A model generated the notes under the pieces. The model did not search any database. It was not told the DNA's origin and saw only the letters and a list, made by a program, of their open reading frames with translations. A program made the position numbers and the translations under genes. Positions 39,206 through 51,424 of a DNA stretch of 64,000 bases are shown piece by piece (position 1 is the stretch's first letter; every line of letters begins with the position of its first letter). Origin of the DNA: Schizophyllum amplum. Taxonomy: Eukaryota; Basidiomycota; Agaricomycetes; Agaricales; Schizophyllaceae. The stretch covers positions 1 to 64,000 of the forward strand of contig VDMD01000039.1 of assembly GCA_007026445.1 (NCBI GenBank), written 5' to 3'.

Positions 39206-42200
39206 TCAAAAGAGCCCTGTCAAACTCTCGTCGTTCATCTCCTTGATGATGTCCCGCGCCAGCCGGGCTGGCCGCGCAATTGCTGGTCGTTCGTTGCTTG
39301 CACTCTCGATCGCCTTCTGCGCCACGCCGCGCAAGAGAGAAAGCTTTTGGAATAAGTTAAGTTGGTTGTGCATGCAGTCGTCTTCGTCGTCCTCCTCTAC
39401 CACCGTCAAGATGGCATGCGAGGACATGAGGGTTTGTGGCGTATCCGCGTCCAGGTATGTCCTGAACGTAGTCAGCGCTGCAACGACAGAGAAGGGCCTA
39501 AAGACGACTCACTCAACCACATCGCGGAAGGCCTCTGGGAAGTGCAACGAGCCAGCGCGCAACACTGCGCCTACTGCCTGTGCAAAGTGATCTGAAAGGC
39601 GATCAGTACTTATTGCATACGACAACGCATAGACGTACCGTCGTGGCTGTCGCGGAACGCGTCGCTGATGAGTTGCACGACTGTCTCGCGCGTCGTCTCT
39701 CCGATACTTGGGCCTGCGCTCTTGATAGTCTCCGCCAAGGCTAGCATCATGCTGGAGCCAATCGTGTCGTCGCTGGCCTTGACGCCCGCGATGAGCTCGG
39801 TAATGACAGGGTCCACGCGAGGCTGATGCTTCATGAGAACGCCCAGGGCCTTCGCTGCCCGAGCACGCACAGCGACGCTGGCGGGGTCGCCGGCGCTCTT
39901 CACGAACGTCCGCTGCAGCTGCGGGAAGAAGGGCTTGACGTATTGAGGGATGTGCTGCAGCATCACCATCAGGGCCGTCAAAATCGCCACCTTGACTCCC
40001 GGCGGGAACGCGGTCGCCTGCGTCGCCACACGGATAAGTGGGCCAGTGAAGGGCACGACGAAAGGCTTGATCGCGTCCGGTGCGGTACGCTCCACCAGGT
40101 CGCCAATCGCATATGCGGCGGCTTCGCGTTGCTCGTTGCTTCCAGTAGTCAAACCCGCGATAACGATGGGGACGAGGGGAGCGACGCCCTTCGGCAAGCT
40201 GAGTCCAGCGACGTGGTGCCCGGGAGATCCCGTGGACTCGATGCTTCGGCGAAGAGGTACAACTAGAGGCTCGAGCTCGTCTTTCGGCAATGACTTCACG
40301 AACGCGTCGAGCGCCTTCCATGCCGCCGTGTGGATCTTGACATCCGATTCCTCCAATCCCGAGATCAGCTGCCGGATCCAGTCGACACGATACAAGGACG
40401 CGTCCAGATCCGAGACTTCGCAGAAAAGCGCAAAGCAGTCATAGGCACTGACTCTTCGTCTCGGTGCATCGGCTTTGGTCCTACACGCTGATGAGCAAAT
40501 ATGAAGATGCATTGACCAACAGGGCGTACCATCCTAGCAAAACCATCATGACGGTATTGAGTCCTTCCAAATCGCTGATGGACGACAAAAGAGCACGCAG
40601 CGCTTCATCGGCCGCCTCCCGAAGCTCTTCGTCCGATGTCTCTTCAAGAACGCGCACGAGGGCGCCGATGATGACAGTCAGGCGCTTGCTCAAGGCGTTT
40701 CCGGCGACTGTGACCAAAGCCGCTAGCGCGCGCGCATTGAAGACCGTCATCGGTATCGCGGTGAGTGTCGGTATCAAGACTGGGAAGACCGTTGCAGAGC
40801 GGACCTGCAAGCTCATGGTGAGACTATATGCGCCTGTACGGCAAGCAACTTACGCTCATGACTTCCTGCAGTGCCTGTAGTGCTGTTCCGGATCCCTTGC
40901 CGGGCTGACGCAGGGCCTCCAGTAGCGTAGGGATCGTCTCGTCGATAGCCTTCGCCCCAAGCTGTTCCTGCAGAACGTCGAATGCTTTGGCAGCTGCCGA
41001 TCGTACGTTTGCCTCGTCGTCAACAAGCGATACGCGGACCATGGATATAATCTCGTTGTCGTGTCCTTCTCGCTGAGCCTCAGACGAGTTCAACCTGCAG
41101 GGATATGAGGGCTCGCTAATACTGCACGTAGAAAGAACTCACATCATCTCGCTGAGCACCAGATTGACGCCCTCCCGTGTCCGCGCGTCCGTTGATTGCA
41201 CCTTGGCGCGCAGCAGGGCGAGCATCTCGCCGACAATCCTCTCGCCGAATTTGCGACAAGTCTCCGCAACTGTACGACTCGCAACCTGAACGAAAATGAG
41301 TTCAATCCGACGCTAACTGATGGAGGATACTGCGCACCTCTTGCTGCTCAAACTCGGCGCTTGAGATAAGGACGATGAGCTGTGAAAGCAGCTCTGGGAG
41401 CAGCTCGCGAACTGTCAAATGTGGTAAGCCACTGCAAAGAAGCAAGGAAGTCGTACGCACCCGTTCGAGGAGTATTATGAACGAGTGCTTTCCAGATCTG
41501 GATTGACGAGGTACGGACGACCAAGACGCTATCTTGACGGACGATGTACAGAGCAGAGAGGATGCGATCGCGGCGCTCTTGTCCGAGGACCTCTACAAGC
41601 GCCTTGCGAGACGACTCCGTGACATTGACCTCCGCGTCGCCCGTGTCGTCCTCGTCGAAATCGGAAGTCTTGCCAGAGATGCCTGAGACCTTGAACAACA
41701 ACTCGCCAACCAGCGTGATAGACGATTGCTGCGTCACGGTGAGCATTTTATAGTTGACGTGTGACTTGACTTACCCTGATGCGCCATCCCGGGTCGAACA
41801 TGCCCTGCTCCAACTCCGGCAGTAGAAGGTCGATGGCCCGGTTCGCGTAGTTGGTGACAACCATACGACCTGCGCGCATCGCCGCATCTCGTACGTAGTC
41901 CTCCGTGTCCGACAAGCCGCTCAGAATGGGCGCTATGATGCGTGGCAGATGGGGTTGGAAGCGCATACCGAATGTGGCCGGAAGGTACACCAGCAAGCTC
42001 ATGAAGCCCTCGCGCACGGTTGCACGCGGGCTCTGCGCGTTCGCAATGACGTCGGGCAACAGCCCCTCCATCCGCTCCATTCCCAGACCCGAGAGGACTT
42101 CGGATAGACCTTGCGCGGCGCCCTGTCGATCCACCCCCGATGTATCGGTCTTGAGTGTGCGAAGTAGGCCTGGGACAAGATCGGGGAAGTAAGATTCACC

Positions 42201-45200
42201 GAGACGCTCGACGAGGGTACCGAGGGATTTCGCTGCGGTAGCACGGGCCTCCGGGACGGGATCGGCGAGAACGACATGAACGAGAGGAAGTAGCGTATTG
42301 AGGTAGGGCACGAAGTCCTTCGTGTCGGTCAGGGACGCAAGATTACCGACGATTTGAGCGGCCTTCCGCTTGGTTTCTGCGCCGCGCTCCTTGAGCCCGC
42401 GTTCGATGATGGGGATGACCTACGTATCCGTCAGCAAAGAGTGCAGAAGAAGTTCCAGGACAAACGTACCAACGCCAGGGATGACTGGTCGATGTAATGC
42501 ATGAAGCTCGTCTTCAGCAGCCCTGTCAGGGCGGCGAGTGTGCGCGAAGGATCCACCATCGCCTTCAAGAGAACCGGGACGAGGCTCTGGATCTCGGGGT
42601 TGCTGATCACTTCGCCGAACATCTTGAGACTCTTGTTGGCTGCCGAGCGAACCTGATGAGAGTCAGTAGATGCGCAATCGTCCTGGTAGGCGAACCTCAC
42701 CTGAGCGTGACTGTCCGTCAACACGTCCGTCAAGCGAGGGATAACGATAGGAAGACTAAGACTGAGCTGCTTTGGCGAGCAGTAGGCCATCATTCCAAGC
42801 AGTTCAATACTGCCCTTCTTCGTTCGCCATTGCTTCTCCTCCAGCCCTTCAAGTAGCGTGGGCAGAATGAGCTTGACACCATAGCCAGATAGCCTTCCCA
42901 TGATGACCTTCGCCGCGTCCGCCGTCGCCTCACGCACGTCGGGAATGGCGTCTCCAAACTCTGCGAGGAGGAGCGGGAGAACGACAGTGATGTACGGCTC
43001 GAACAGTCTCCCCAAAGTAGCGGACAGCGTCTCCGCAGCAAACATAGCGCCCTGCCGTGGCTCGTAGCGCTTCTTCTCCTCTGTCGCAGCCTTGATGCGC
43101 TCCATGACCTGGTACTTCTTCATCGCCGCGATGCCCGCTCCACGTACAGCGCCTGCGATACCGTATGCCGAGCCGCGCCGTACTGCGTACTTTGGTGCGT
43201 CGAGCAAGTCGTTGAAGAGGCGATCTATCAAGGCAGTGACCTTGATTCATGATTAGGCGCAGACTTATGCCATTGCGGAGCGCTCGTACCTTTGCGTCGT
43301 CCATACCAGCCACGAGCGGGGCGAGACACTCGCTGACAGCTATTTGGACCTGCTCGGCGGGCGTCGACAACGCATCCACCAGCCGGTCGACCACTTTCGG
43401 TATACGCGTATCCGAGGCGTCCATATGACGTGCAAGGCGACCAAACAGCACGACGACTGCCTCCTGGATGTAGTCGCCTATGACGGCATGTGAACGCATG
43501 TCAGATCTCAAAGGGAAAACGACGAACCTGCGGCTGTACCGCCACTACCCGCTGCGAGCTGGGCCTCGAACATGGCGATGAGAGGAGGAAGGACATGTAC
43601 ATGACCACCGTGGAAATCGATGACTGCTATTCCTGCGTCGAGCATTGCACGCCGCACTGCGGCTTCACGGTCACCCAGCGGTGGGTCTCCTTCTCGCTCA
43701 TCCTTGTCTATAGAAATGGTCAGAGTTGGTCCGCGCATCATAGTGCCAGACACGTACGTGCACTACTTGACCCGCCAATGAGGAACCCAAAGAACGGCTC
43801 CACCTCGGCGAGCGGGAAGTGAGGAGCAAGCTGCGCGAATGCCAATCCCACTGCTTCGCGTGCTGGCCATGGATCTGCGCGATCAAGCGACGACGCGATG
43901 ACCATTCCCTACAAGGGCATCAGCACGGAGTTCCGTCAAGAACGACAACGCATACATATTGGTCAAATTCGGGCGCAAGGATGCGCGCCTTCTCCCGGTA
44001 GTACTCCTTCATCACAGCCATCGTCTCGGCCGCGTTGGTGTTCGTCGGACCCGGCTTGAGCGCGACAGCGTCGGCAAGGGCCACCGCAGCCGACTTGCGC
44101 ACGTAGGAGGCCGCGTGATCTGGAGTCATGTATGAGCTTCGCGTCCAAAGAGCACCAGACGGGAATGTGATACCGAAGAAAGTAATATGCACGCGGATCC
44201 ACGCTTCGCCGGCATCGGGAACGTCGAGGCCGTTCTCCTCCCAGATGCCTCTCGCGACATCGACGTTCTTCTCGTCCTCGACATCATGACACGCGAGCCA
44301 CAGTGCGGGCGACCAATTGTCCCCAATAAGCGACGCGTCAAGTGGACTTGCTGCTAAGCCGGTCAGACGTGATGATCAAAGTATCAATAAGAACAAGCTA
44401 ACCGGATTGTGGGACGGACTTGGCCGCATGCGTCGCCGAGGTGCCCTCGAACGTTGCTGTGGCACCCGCGCCGATTACGCCGCGTTGCGCGGCAGACGCG
44501 TTGACGCCACCTTCCGGCACAGAACTCCCTTGCAGCTCCGTTAGATCCAGCGGAAGCAGCGCCTGCAGACACGCCTGCCGAGCATACGCCTCCGCTGACA
44601 GCGTGCCCGCGAGCAACGTCGAAATCTCGCTGGCGAGAGGGAATGGCTCTGCACCTCATATCAGCATCGGACATGCGGCAAGGAGAGACGGTGCAGTACC
44701 AGTCGTTTGGTCGGCAGTCTCTGCAGCCGCTGCAAGCGTCTCGCCCACCGCAACAAGTGTCTCCGCGGCGCCCCTCCGAAGCGCCGACTGTTTCTTGACC
44801 ACCTCGATCAGGAGCGCAATGACCCCAAGGCGTGGATAGGCAGCGTCGGAGAGCGAGGCGGCATGGAATGTAAGCGCGTCGAGAGCAAGCGCGAGCTGTT
44901 CGGAAGATTGTTCCCGAATTTCGGCTTCATCTGCGTGTCGGAAAGCCATTAGAAAACATCCCGAAGCAGAAAAAGGAACCACTCACCGTGATCATCGAGA
45001 ATAGGGCCCTTCTCGACAACACGCTGAAGCAGCGGGAAGACGTAGCTGAAGCTCGCCGCGTCGAGCGGTGTCTGCTCGGAAAGGAATCGAAGACGGTAGA
45101 GCATGCGTGCGATGAGACCTGAAGCCCTGGTCTAGTACTGCATCGAGTAAAGGAAAGACGCATACGCACCTCCGACGGGCTCCTCAGCCAAATCAGCTGG

Positions 45201-48200
45201 CAACGCGTCGCATTCATACGCTCGCAACGTCGCCACGCCGACCCATTTCGCAAACCCTGTAGACGAAAACGGGGACAAGCGGGAGGAGGAGACGTTCGAG
45301 AGCGCCTGGGATACCATATTAGTATTGTAAGCATCGACGGCCGTTACGAGAACGTACCAAATACACGTTGACACCCTTGGTGCCCACCAGAACGGTCCCC
45401 AAAGACGGAGCATCATCTTGTGTTCGGTGGCTCCCGAGGACACCATCAAGCATAACGCGCACGATACGACTCACGGAGGCCTTGGACGCCGCACGTACCG
45501 CGCCGTCGGTGACATCTGCAGAGACCTGTCGAATATTCCCCAGTGAGCATCATCCTCAAGCGTCACACCCGCCAAACACGCTCACCATCTCGCTCCAAGC
45601 CTGCACCCACGCCAGCCCGCGCTCCATCTGCAGCTTCACGCCTTCCACCCGCGCACGCGCAGCGGCCTCCACGTCCAGCTGCGCCTGCACGGCGGCCTGC
45701 TGCGCCTTGGTGAGAGCAGGTGCATTGCCCTTGCCTGATGCATTGCCTATTTAGCGACGGGCCAGCAATACGCGTCGGATACTCACCAAGCTCCTTCCGA
45801 ACCTCTGCCTCCCACTTGCGGAGCTCGGCATCCTTGCCCTTGATCGTCGCCTGCGCCCTAAGAAGATCATGTAAGACCAGTCTATACTACGGAAGATCCA
45901 CAACGTACTTATCACCTTCGAAATTCGGCGCTGCGTATAGTTGTCCTGGCGGCGTCGCCCACGCGCCCATGTCGTCCTTCGTAAGAGAGGAGAGCGTGCT
46001 CTGCGATAGGGAGTTGTAAGCATACGAACACCCCATATGCAATCGTACGCGGGGAAAGCAACTGTACGCGGCACATTCAAAGTACGAATACGTACAGGAT
46101 CGAGGTCTATTGTCATTTGCGCCATAGCACGCGGGACGACGAGGTCCGGAGCGACGAAGACAAGAGTGGCCAGCGCACGGGCTGCCGCCTCGGGCAGACC
46201 GGTCGACGGCGCGGTCGTCGAGGCGGCCAGTAGAGAGGCGAAGAGCGCGTCCAGCGAGGAGTCTGCGGAAGGGTATGTCAGTTGTGTAACTCTTGGTATT
46301 CCGGGCGTGTGGCTCTTGGTAGTCGGGCGTGTGATTCTCGTACCCGAAAATTGCGTGAATCTCGTAGCAGCACATCGCGTGCCTCTCGTAGTTGGACGTG
46401 CGACTCTTGCATTCGACAACAACACGAAAGCAGAAGAACTCACCAACGACAGCCCGGGGATCAACCCCTGCCCGACCACACAAACCGATCCATGCCGACG
46501 TCCTGTTCTTCCCGCTAGGAGGGCCGGAGACGAGGCTGTGGTGCGCCTCGACCAGCCAGGCAGCGAGTTCCTCGTGCTTCGCGCGCTCGTTCGCGCCATC
46601 TACACAACCCGTCAATTGAGCTCCCCGATGGCTGCTACATCCATAACCACGTACCTCCAAAAGCAACAGACGCCAACACCAGCGCCCGCAGACGCTCAAA
46701 GGGGAAGGGTATCTCTCCCTTCTCGCCTTCCGCGTCCTCCGCTGCCTTCTTCTCGTCCGATGTGTTCTTCTTCTCCTTCGCGGACGCGCCGTTCGCCGCC
46801 TTTGCGGACGCCTTGCTTGACACCTTCGCCTTCTCCTCCGCGATGATCTCCAACACACCCGCGCGTAACGCAGCACCAACAGTCTAGTCGTGAATCAGTT
46901 CTCCTTGTCTTTAACAGTTCTCCTCATCTTTAGCAGGTCTCCTCCTCCGTAGCAAGCGTGTACTCATCCCCCTCCTCGCAACAAACCTATTGCCCCGTCT
47001 CCACACCTCTTCCCCCTCACAGCCCTTCCATCTCTCCCCCCCATCCTCATCCCCCATCCTCCTCGCGACTCTCCTCTCGTCCTCTCGAACGCACAAAACA
47101 CGCACCTTCGGCACCCTCCCCGCTGCCCCGCTCACCAGCGCGTTCAACTCGCCCCGCACACTGTGGTCGGTCGCGCAGATGGCTACGTGCGCCAATGTCG
47201 CGCCGAGCGGGGTGGTGTCCACATTGCCGCCCGGCTCCGAGAACGCCACCAACGCGGCGACGCCCGCGCGCGCCAGCCAGAGCGCGTCGGTCGAGGAACC
47301 TGTAGACGAGGCGATCAGTCGGTGGATGAGTGAACGGGACGAGTGAGGGGACGAGGGGACGAGGGGACGAGGGGACGAGGGGACGAGGGGACGAGGGGAC
47401 GAGGGGACGAGGGGACGAGGGGACGAGGGGACGAGGGGACGAGGGGACGAATGGGATCAACAGACATATAGGGGACGGGGACGAAAACGCGCGACAGCAA
47501 ATCAAGGTACGCCTGTCCAACATCACAGCCCCGCCTCTCCAGCATCACAACCACAACCAACACGACAACCACGACCAACACCACAACCACAACCAACACC
47601 ACAACCACGACCAACAACCAACAAGCCCACAAACTACCCTCACTCACCCTCTCTTAAGACCTTCCCATACACGCGCTCGATGACCAGCGAGCTCGGGTGC
47701 GTGGTCTTCGTCGAGCTCGGGTGGGCGGTCTTCGTTGCCGAGCTCGCAGCGATCTTCGTCGCCGGGCTCGTAACGTTCTTCGTCGCCGGCTTAGTGGATT
47801 TCGCCTTCGCCGCCGGTGCCTTCCCTCCAGTCTTCCCTGTCGCTTTCCCGGATCCCGTGGTCGGCGTCGCGTTCCCGGATCCCGTGGTCGGCGTCGCGTT
47901 CCCGGATCCCGTGGTCGGCGTCGCTTTCCCGGATGCCGTCGCTGGTGTCGTCATCGCAGTCGCACTCGTCGCCATCGCACTCGTACTCGCCGGCACCGCC
48001 AACATACCCCTCACCGCCGGGTCCGCCAAGATCCGCACCGCCGGGTCCGCCAAGACCCTCGCGCGAACCTCCCCTGCCGCAACCCGGGGGAGAACCTCGC
48101 CTGCCGCAACTCGGGGGAGAACCTCGCCTGCCGCAACTGGGGGGAGAACCTCGCCTGTCGCAACCCGGAGGAGGGCCTCGCCTGTTGCAACTCGGAGGAG

Positions 48201-51200
48201 GACAGCCGCCGCCCGCCACCCCTCCCCTGCCGTATGCGAGCCCGCGAGGAGGGCGAGCAGCGCTGGCGTGGCGGCGGTGAGGAGGGAGGCGAGGGCGGGG
48301 AGCGCGTGGGAGGCTAGTGCGGGGGAGGCGAGAGCGGGGGAGGCTAGGGCGGGGGAGGCGAGGGCGCGAGGGTTTTCCGTGAGAGGCGTAGTGGACGAAG
48401 TCTGCGCAGCGTGCGTAGTGGACGAAGTCTGCGCGTATGCGTGTGGTCAGAAGCGAGCATACAAAAAGTGTTATCGACAGACGTACTCCAGCGTCCCACG
48501 CCGCACTGCAGATCACATCCACCGCCGCGCGCCGGACGGACTCCTTCTTGTCAGACAGCGGAGCCAGCAGGGCGGTGATGACGGCCTGCGGAAGTGGTAC
48601 GGTTCCTGCATAAGAAAAAAAAGTCAGCTTCGTGTCGGTGATCAGCTTCGTCGTGGTGGTGATGGTTGGCCTCTCGCGCCCACCCATGAACAGCCCCTCT
48701 CGCGCACCAGAGATCAACCTCTCGCTGGCCCACCCATGATCAACACCCTCTCTCGTGCCCACCCATGATCAACACCCTCTCTCGTGCCCACCCATGAACA
48801 GCCCCTCTCGCGCCCCAGAGATCAACCTCTCGCGCCCCAGTGATCAACCTTCCTCGCTGGCCCAATCAACAGCCCCTCTCGCTGGCCCAGTGATCAACCT
48901 CTCGCTGGCCCAGTGATCAACCTCTCGCTGGCCCACAAACAACCTCTCGCTGGCCCACCCACGATCAACCTCTCGCTGGCCCACCCATGATCAACCTCTC
49001 GCGCCCCAGTGATCCACCTCTCGTGCCCCTCAAAGCACACGCACCCCCACACACCAAAGCACCCCCCAGCCCCCAAACCCCCAATGCACACGACACGCAC
49101 CCTTCAAAGCACACGCCAAATGCGCCCTCAAAGCCCCCGTCAGCGCCACCAGGGGCGCCTCGTGCGTCTCCTTCGCGAGCAGCGGGAGCGCCGTTTGTAG
49201 GACTGCGAGCGAGGTCGGAGTTGAGGAGGCCGAGGTCTGGAGAGGTGGGTCAGTCTCGAGAGGTGGGTCAGTCTGGAGAGGTGGATAAGTCTGGAGAGGT
49301 GTATAAGTCTGAAGAGGTGGATAAATCTGAAGATACGTGAATCGTCAGAAGATATGTGAATCGTCGTTGAATGGGTGGATTGTCAGAAGATACGTGAATC
49401 GTCAGAAAATGGGCGAATCGTCAGAAGATGGGCGAACTCCATCGACACGCATGTGCGCGACTTGCGCACATCCCCGGCAGCGAATCGCGCAACATCCCCC
49501 TGCAGCGAACTGCGCCACATCCCCCGGGCAGCGAATTGCGCAACATCCAGTAGCGAAAATTAAATCTCTTCACTCACCTCGCCTACCCCAGCCACCCTCC
49601 CCACCCCACCCACCTCGTCCGCCCCAGCCACCCTCCCCACCATCCCAAACAACGCCGCCCGATGGTCCGGGCCTGCCGTCTTGCCCGCGAGGGGTGCTGC
49701 CAGCAATGCGTCGCAGATTTCCTTGGCGAGCGATGCGTCGCGGATTTCCTTGGCGAGCGATGCGTCTGCGGCTTGCTTGGCGAGCGATGCGTCCGCGGCG
49801 CATCCGACAGGGCCCGCGTCCGCGGCACTTCTGACAATGACGTGCAACAAATCACCCGCTGCTCCTCCCGCTGCTGGCACCCGCGCGAGGTTGACGATCG
49901 CGGGGAGGAGTTTGGTGATAAACTCCTTCGGCAGCGAGCGCGACGAGGGCGTTGGAGAGTGCGTGTATGTTGAGGCATGCGTCGTCGTCCCCGCCGGATG
50001 CGTCGTCGTCCCCGCCGGATGCGTCGTCGTCCCCGCCGGATGCGTCGTCGTCCCCGCCGAATGCGTCGTCGTCCCCGCCGTATGCGTCGTCGTCCCCGAA
50101 GGACGCGTATACACCCTAACAAGCCGCGTCAGCGCCACGGCGGCGGTCTCGGGGACCCGGGCGAGGGCGGACTCGGCCGCGTTGAGGAGCGGGGCCTCGT
50201 TTCCCAAATCGAGGAAGTCGGTGTCGGTGAGGAGGTGTGCGGCCCAGTCGTCGAAGGCTTCGAGGACGAAGGGCGGCAGGGACGTGCGGGCGGGGAGCAC
50301 GAGGGTGGTGTAGAGGGCTGTGAGGGCGGTCTGAGAGAAAAGTGTCAGTAGAGCGAGTTGGCGCGTTCGAGTACGCGACGCGGACGCGTTCGAGTATACG
50401 GACGCACCTTCTGCTCCTGCGAGACCGTTCCAGGGACGGGCTTCAGCCTGAGGGTGACGCCAATTGAGACGCCGAGGAGGGGCAGGATAGTGATGGGGTC
50501 GGGTCTGTTTGGCTGTGGTTTGGTATTTGCTAGACGCAGGAGCGTGTCGATCGTGGCTGGAAGCGCGTCAGGCGACTGCCGCATTGCCCTTCGTACGCGC
50601 GTGATGGCGCCGGACTTGACGCCGGGTTTGCCGCTGGCGAGAACGGTGGTGAGGAGGGAGGCCGCTGCGGATAGATGCGCTGGGAATATCGCGTTCGCGT
50701 TCCCCTCGGTTCCTGCGAGTACGACGATCAGCGATCTAAGCCGCCCACAAGCCGCATCGAGCACACGCACCTCGCGCCAGCACTAGATTCCAAAGCGCGC
50801 ACACCCATCCGAGCAGGGAGAGCGCGTCCGCGGGTGCGAGCGATCGCCGCGCCTCATGCGCGAGCCACGCCACCGCATGATCGAGGATGCCCAGGCGGTC
50901 CTCCGGGGCGCGCGCCTCGTCTGCGATGACGAGGGCGCGACCCGCGGGCTCGCCTTCAGCGCCGGGGAGGCGCGTGAGCACATCGAGGAGTGCCATGGCG
51001 TCCGTGAGGTTGTACTGGGCCAGGGCGTCGGGGGTGAGGCGCGCAAGGAAGGCGCGGCGGCGTTGGGCGCCTGCTTGGAGGAGCTCTGTGCGAGCGGCGG
51101 ATACGGGGGGCACGTCGATCTGTTCGCCGTCCGATCCGTCGTCGCTGAGGGGCGCGGCGCTGCCGAATCCGAAGCCGTCGTCGTCGTCGGCCATGGTGTC

Positions 51201-51424
51201 CGAGTCGGTGTTGGTGTTGATGTCGGTGCGCTCGAGCCAGGCCGCGATGCGGTCTTTGTCCTGCGAGGTTTTGTGTTTGCGGTCGAGCGCCTGAAGACGC
51301 GCAAAGGGACGCTTCGTCTTGGACGTCGTCTTGAGTCAGAGCCAGTCAGGATCGTGCTGATCGCGGTGCGCGGCTCGCGCGTCTCGATGATGATGGCGCG
51401 AAAAATCACGGATCGACGCCACAT
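39206..51424 (-). CDS. GCN1: GCN1, translational activator of the GCN2 eIF2alpha kinase
   Basis: A giant HEAT-repeat protein coded on the minus strand in many exons. GCN1 binds ribosomes with GCN20 and passes the uncharged-tRNA signal to GCN2. Recognisable blocks: N-terminal [20 protein letters not shown] from 51194, with frame open upstream ([15 protein letters not shown]), so the true start is earlier, possibly the ATG at 51424; the eEF3-like segment with [20 protein letters not shown] and [14 protein letters not shown] at about 46.0-45.8 kb; and the core HEAT region [20 protein letters not shown] ... [20 protein letters not shown] (43231-42431) and [20 protein letters not shown] (42311-41748). 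The last exons are 39639 and up, 39591-39513 and 39461-39206, ending NDESLTGLF. Most introns are about 50 bp; those at 47-50 kb are enlarged. I did not resolve every exon between 44 and 50 kb. Confidence 0.88.
47342..47450. repeat. 8 bp minisatellite (acgagggg) inside GCN1
   Basis: About 13 copies. A second array of ccacaaccacgaccaacac-type units follows at 47540-47625. They lie between coding blocks, so they are probably intronic. Confidence 0.8.
47840..47945. repeat. 27 bp repeat in GCN1, in frame
   Basis: Three to four copies of gtcgcgttcccggatcccgt plus seven bases. On the minus strand the frame stays open and reads ATPTTGSGN repeatedly. It could be a coding insertion or a retained intronic array. 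Confidence 0.7.
48062..48200. repeat. Second 27 bp repeat in GCN1, in frame
   Basis: About five copies of a unit with ctcgcctgccgcaactcggg; the minus-strand frame reads GEVLPRVAA repeatedly and is continuous with [20 protein letters not shown], which looks like HEAT-type helix. Confidence 0.7.
48660..49020. repeat. Tandem repeats within GCN1 (atgatcaacctctcgctggcc type)
   Basis: About twelve variable units of roughly 20-30 bp combining cacccatgatcaac, cctctcgctggccca and ctctcgcgccccag. No stable frame; probably an expanded intron. Confidence 0.75.
49978..50103. repeat. 21 bp repeat in GCN1, in frame
   Basis: Six copies of atgcgtcgtcgtccccgccg plus one base; the minus-strand frame stays open and reads TTTHPAG. 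It separates [10 protein letters not shown] from [17 protein letters not shown], which would be close together in a GCN1 without the array. Confidence 0.75.
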
